NCBI GenBank assembly: GCA_938028705.1
Contig: CALIZI010000189.1
Coordinates: 1 to 62,022 of the forward strand
Direction of reading: 5' to 3'
Origin: an uncultured Saprospiraceae bacterium
Lineage (GTDB): Bacteria; Bacteroidota; Bacteroidia; Chitinophagales; Saprospiraceae
DNA length: 62,022 nt
A program made the translations under genes and the position numbers. Shown piece by piece: positions 58,579 through 62,022 of the stretch. The stretch's first letter is position 1. The number at the start of each line of letters is the position of its first letter. The notes beneath the pieces were generated by a model, which saw nothing but the letters and a program-made list of their open reading frames with translations, did not search any database and was not told the DNA's origin.

Positions 58579-61548
58579 ATGTCCAAAACAAAAAGTCAAA
58601 TTCTCGTACTTGCGGCGATGTTATTGCTGCTTGTGGCGGCTCACGCCGCCCCGGATGATTCCTATAATTGGTCAGTTGCTCCTGTACTGATTGCTCCATC
58701 CAACGGTGCCACTGATGTCATTCCACCTGTTCAACTACAATGGGGAGGTGTCTCCGGTACAGCTAATATTGAAATTTACCGATGTGCAAGCGGACAAAGT
58801 GGTGCAGACAACATCAATCTAAACGGTTATCAAAAAGTAATAGGACCGAAAAACATTTCGACTATCGGCAATGACCTTTCCGGTGTTACTTACAATCCGC
58901 TGACCAATAGTTTGTTCATGATAAAAAACAAACAGTCTAAAATTTACGAAACCGATTTGAGCGGCAATGTCACCAGAACCATCAACCTGACAAATTATGA
59001 TGACCCTGAGGATATTGCCCATTTGTACGGCACCAAGTTTGCGATTGCAGAGGAGAAAAAAGGAAGAATATTATTTGTTGATATTTATGCTTCAACATCT
59101 TCTATCAATTTGGCAAATGCACCCTACACTCAGTTGCAAGGTACATGGAACCCCGGTGATGGCATAGAAGGCGTATCCTACAATCCTGCAGCAAACAACA
59201 TGTATGCCGTAGTGGAAGTACCTATGGAATTGCATCGTTTCCCGCGTTCATTGTCCACCTCCACACCCTCCGGCACTTTTGTAGGTACTTGCAATCTGGA
59301 ACTCAATCCTTTTAATATAACGGATGTCTCGGCTATTCATCATCTTGGGCTTACAAGCGGTCTGAGTGAATTGAATGTCGGCAATCATTTTTTACTATTG
59401 AGCGATGAAAGTCATGCATTGATAGAAGCAGATGATAATTGTAATCAATACAGCAGACTTAATTTGCCCGGTACCGGTACACAACTTGAAGGCGTAACTA
59501 TGGATAATGACGGTAATATATATGTCGTCGGAGAACCATATCAGTTTTACAAATACTCGAATCCCAACCTTGATTTGAATCCCTCAAACTTGGGTACACT
59601 AGTACATAATGCCAACGCATCAGGTGGTACATATACCATACCCGACAATATACTGCAAGCCGGAACGGAATATTGCTGGCGTGTACGTGCCGGAGGTCAA
59701 TGGTCGGAGGTCTGGTCATTTACGCCGGGAGCCAAACCGCCGAATCCTGATGACCCGATTACGGTAAGTTCTAAAATCAGTACAGGCAATGATGACGTGG
59801 AACAGGCAAGCAACGGCAGTATGTATCTCAATAGTTCTGATTTGGAATTGGTACAAGATAATAGTACACAAACCATAGGGCTGCGATTTAGGAATTTAGG
59901 TATTCCACAGGGCGCAAATATTTTGAGCGCACACCTGCAATTTTCGGCAGATGAAGCTACATCTTCCAGCACTACATTGACCATTCGAGGTGAAAATAAT
60001 AACAGTGCTTCCGGGTTTAGTTCTGCCAATTCCAATGTCAGCAACCGCCCCAAAACCAGCCAATCCGTACAGTGGCAAGTACCCGCATGGAACAGCATCG
60101 GGCAAAGAGGCAGCAGCCAAAAAACGCCTGATATTAAAGCTGTTATACAACAAATTGTCAGTAGAAACGGATTTAATACTGCAAGTAATATCGGTATCAT
60201 TATCACAGGTACAGGCAAGCGGGTAGCGGATTCTTACGAGGGGGGAGCAAATAAAGCACCGGAACTAATCATTGTTTATAATACCCAATCATGTTCGGCG
60301 GCAGGTACAGCTTGTGATGACAGCGATGCGACCACTTATAATGATATATGGAATGCAAACTGCGACTGTATCGGTACGCCATGTATAGCATCAGGTACGG
60401 CTTGTAATGATAATAATAACGCAACTTATGATGATGAATGGGATGGCGAATGCAACTGTGTCGGAACACCATGTATTGCCGAAGGTACAAGCTGTAACGA
60501 TAATAATCCTGCAACTGAAAATGACGAATGGGATGGCGAATGCAATTGTATCGGTACGCCATGTGCTGCGGAAGGTACAGCTTGCGATGATGGCAATTCT
60601 GATACTATTGATGACGAATGGGATGGCTTCTGCAACTGTGGCGGAGTAATCGTGGAAAGTGGAGAGTTTCTTGAAGTCAGAATAGCCACCGGCAATGATG
60701 ACGTAGAAGAAAATGGCAGAAACGGCAATATGTACCTCAACAGCACCGACCTTGAACTGGTCTATGACCGGAGCTATACGGGCAATCAGGTCATTGGTTT
60801 GAGGTTTACCGGAGTTTGGCTGCCACCGGGCGCACAAATCACCAGAGCTTATGTACAATTCACCGCAGATGAAACCCGTAATCAGAGTGGCAACATGATT
60901 ATTCATGCGGAAGCCACAGGCGATTCCCCGGCTTTTACCAATGTAAAACGCAACCTCTCTTCGCGTAATCAAACACAAGCCTACAAAGCATGGACACCCG
61001 CCAATTGGAATACCCTAGGTGCAGCAGGTACAGCCGAGCGTACAACGGATATTAGTAATATTATTCAAGAAATTGTCAATAGAGGTGATTGGGATGGACT
61101 GGGTAGAGCCATTACTATTGTCATTGAAGGTGGCGGCAGACGAGTAGCCGAATCCTACGAAGGTTCACCTACCCATGCACCGCTACTACGCATAGAATAT
61201 GAAGATGACAGTCCAAATTTTGTACAGGAAAATAATACAGATATTGAACCGGAAGAGGAAGAAAATGTAGAAGAACGCAAGGGTGAATCTATCATTCAAG
61301 CCGTCAATATCTATCCAAATCCTGCTAATTATGAGGTCAATGTCAGTATCGAAATGGCACCGACCAATATACAGCAAGGCGAAATAAGGCTACTTGATAT
61401 GACAGGTAAAATGCTGCAACAAACACCTTATGACCCGCAAACAGAGCGCACCGTAGAACTCAACATTGAATCTCTGCCAACGGGTATATACATCGTACAG
61501 ATTCAAGTAGGCACATACACCGCTACACGAAAATTAATTAAACAATAA
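58579..61548 (+). CDS. 989-aa T9SS surface protein with beta-propeller and repeat domains
   Basis: Signal peptide to about residue 24 (LLLLVAAHAAPDD). Residues ~25-85 are an Fn3/Ig-like domain. Residues ~90-340 resemble the SdiA-regulated-type beta-propeller (LSGVTYNPLTNSLFMI, DPEDIAHLYGTKFAIAEE, GDGIEGVSYNPAANNMYAVVE, LEGVTMDNDGNIYVV). Two copies of a ~175-residue beta domain follow (~394-568 and ~697-876; core GNDDVE...MYLNS-DLELV...IGLRF...RVA-SYEG...AP-L-I-Y). Between them lie four Cys-rich linkers (GTACDDxxxxTxxDxWxxxCxCxG). From ~910, AVNIYPNPANYEVNV...TGIYIVQIQVG is a T9SS type A sorting domain. Surface adhesion or substrate binding is inferred. Confidence 0.87.
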   Translation: MSKTKSQILVLAAMLLLLVAAHAAPDDSYNWSVAPVLIAPSNGATDVIPPVQLQWGGVSGTANIEIYRCASGQSGADNINLNGYQKVIGPKNISTIGNDLSGVTYNPLTNSLFMIKNKQSKIYETDLSGNVTRTINLTNYDDPEDIAHLYGTKFAIAEEKKGRILFVDIYASTSSINLANAPYTQLQGTWNPGDGIEGVSYNPAANNMYAVVEVPMELHRFPRSLSTSTPSGTFVGTCNLELNPFNITDVSAIHHLGLTSGLSELNVGNHFLLLSDESHALIEADDNCNQYSRLNLPGTGTQLEGVTMDNDGNIYVVGEPYQFYKYSNPNLDLNPSNLGTLVHNANASGGTYTIPDNILQAGTEYCWRVRAGGQWSEVWSFTPGAKPPNPDDPITVSSKISTGNDDVEQASNGSMYLNSSDLELVQDNSTQTIGLRFRNLGIPQGANILSAHLQFSADEATSSSTTLTIRGENNNSASGFSSANSNVSNRPKTSQSVQWQVPAWNSIGQRGSSQKTPDIKAVIQQIVSRNGFNTASNIGIIITGTGKRVADSYEGGANKAPELIIVYNTQSCSAAGTACDDSDATTYNDIWNANCDCIGTPCIASGTACNDNNNATYDDEWDGECNCVGTPCIAEGTSCNDNNPATENDEWDGECNCIGTPCAAEGTACDDGNSDTIDDEWDGFCNCGGVIVESGEFLEVRIATGNDDVEENGRNGNMYLNSTDLELVYDRSYTGNQVIGLRFTGVWLPPGAQITRAYVQFTADETRNQSGNMIIHAEATGDSPAFTNVKRNLSSRNQTQAYKAWTPANWNTLGAAGTAERTTDISNIIQEIVNRGDWDGLGRAITIVIEGGGRRVAESYEGSPTHAPLLRIEYEDDSPNFVQENNTDIEPEEEENVEERKGESIIQAVNIYPNPANYEVNVSIEMAPTNIQQGEIRLLDMTGKMLQQTPYDPQTERTVELNIESLPTGIYIVQIQVGTYTATRKLIKQ

Positions 61549-61554
61549 GATGTG

Positions 61555-61725
61555 GGGAAATGTAAAATGTAAAATAATAAATGTAAAATGTAAAAGGGTC
61601 GATAGTACGTAATAGTATATATTTTAAAATAAAATTATTATAAAATATTTAAATTTATTTAAATGCATAATTTTCACGTTATCCCCTTTTACATTTATTA
61701 TTTTACATTTTAAATTTTACATTTC
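61555..61725. repeat. AAATGTA heptad island with inverted copy
   Basis: Units AAATGTA (four) and AAATAAT occupy 61555-61595 and end with GGTCGATAGT. An inverted copy (TTTTACATTTATTATTTTACATT words) lies at about 61683-61725, giving a long possible stem-loop between the gene end and its terminator. Confidence 0.82.
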
Positions 61726-61743
61726 AAAAATGTTCCTTATTTT

Positions 61744-61772
61744 AAAAAGGCTGCCAATCGGCAGCCTTTTTT
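61744..61772 (+). terminator. rho-independent terminator of the 989-aa gene
   Basis: AAAAAGGCTGCC (61744-61755), AATC loop, GGCAGCCTTTTTT (61760-61772): a 12-bp stem with a T-run, about 195 bp after the stop codon and beyond the heptad island. Confidence 0.9.
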
Positions 61773-61910
61773 GCTTGTCACAATTATTGTTTTTTCTAAT
61801 AAATAAAAAACGGTATGGAGAATACATTTGAATGATAATAGATGAGTGTGACACACATTCATGGACATATAATATGAAATTAGAAAAAGCCAAGATTAGC
61901 ATGAGCCTCC

Positions 61911-62020
61911 GTAATGACTGCTTTAGCTGTCAAGTGGATAGTAATTTGTCACAAAGCAATGATTTTCAAATAATTGAATGTTGAGTTAAAACTACACTTG
62001 ACAGCTAAAGCAGTCATTAC
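61911..62020. repeat. 26-bp perfect inverted repeat at the right edge
   Basis: GTAATGACTGCTTTAGCTGT... (26 bp, 61911-61936) is repeated in perfect inverted form at 61995-62020 with a 58-nt AT-rich spacer. No T-run follows. It may be a small mobile element or the end of a larger one beyond the window. Confidence 0.75.
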
Positions 62021-62022
62021 AG

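Noticed and set aside
61717-61902. 61-aa minus-strand frame near the right edge
   Set aside because: It crosses the strong terminator of the 989-aa gene and has no recognisable features.

Overview
The window looks like a chromosomal segment of a Bacteroidota bacterium, most plausibly a Saprospiria/Lewinella-like lineage. The evidence is: several large secreted proteins ending in type IX secretion (T9SS) type A or gliding-associated type B (CHU_C) sorting domains; promoters that fit TTTG-N20-TAnnTTTG; AT-rich start contexts without Shine-Dalgarno sequences; and typical Bacteroidota families (DUF1501/DUF1800 pair, NamZ/DUF1343, S74-chaperone proteins). The taxonomic call is inference from gene content only.

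Layout. 1-7.6 kb: the start of a carbamoyltransferase, then a five-gene leftward operon tatA > DUF1800 > DUF1501 (Tat-type leader) > Cys-rich secreted protein > S74/T9SS protein. 8.5-12.6 kb: rightward secreted subtilisin, a small membrane protein and a GmhB-like HAD phosphatase. 12.6-19.8 kb, mostly leftward: two tandem PD-(D/E)XK-like proteins, a 209-bp MITE-like element, a NamZ-type lipoprotein, two AAA-type ATPases and a DUF1761 membrane protein. 19.9-24.4 kb: a T9SS cohesin-like protein and a 904-aa CHU_C adhesin. 24.4-27.5 kb is a small defence/mobility island: RelE/ParE-type toxin-antitoxin pair, a 148-bp MITE with a perfect 8-bp target duplication, and a NotI-like restriction enzyme convergent with a methyltransferase and a small RHH-type regulator. 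27.5-29.1 kb: rhodanese, SGNH hydrolase, acetyltransferase. 30.1-38.3 kb: a paralogue of the 20-kb secreted protein and a 2351-aa multidomain surface protein.

38.5-52.9 kb is the centrepiece: a complete type III-A CRISPR-Cas locus, all on the minus strand. Order of transcription: small HTH protein, cas6, cas10, csm2, csm3, csm4, csm5, a Card1/Can2-type CARF nuclease, a small CRISPR-associated protein of uncertain family, a two-helix membrane protein of unknown function, a stand-alone retron-like reverse transcriptase, cas1, cas2, leader, and an array of 27 repeats/26 spacers. Cas10 keeps its GGDD cyclase motif but appears to have lost the HD nuclease. The expected working model is target-RNA recognition by Csm, cyclic oligoadenylate synthesis by Cas10, Card1 activation, and possible spacer capture from RNA through RT-Cas1-Cas2. 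The membrane protein and the small protein between effector and adaptation modules are the least explained parts.

53-62 kb: small predicted membrane protein, a helical 464-aa unknown, a small secreted protein, a DUF1254/DUF1214 lipoprotein and a 989-aa T9SS surface protein. Gaps between genes across the whole window carry period-7 tandem repeats, often with an inverted copy nearby. Each island has its own heptamer, and this is the most unusual non-coding feature here.
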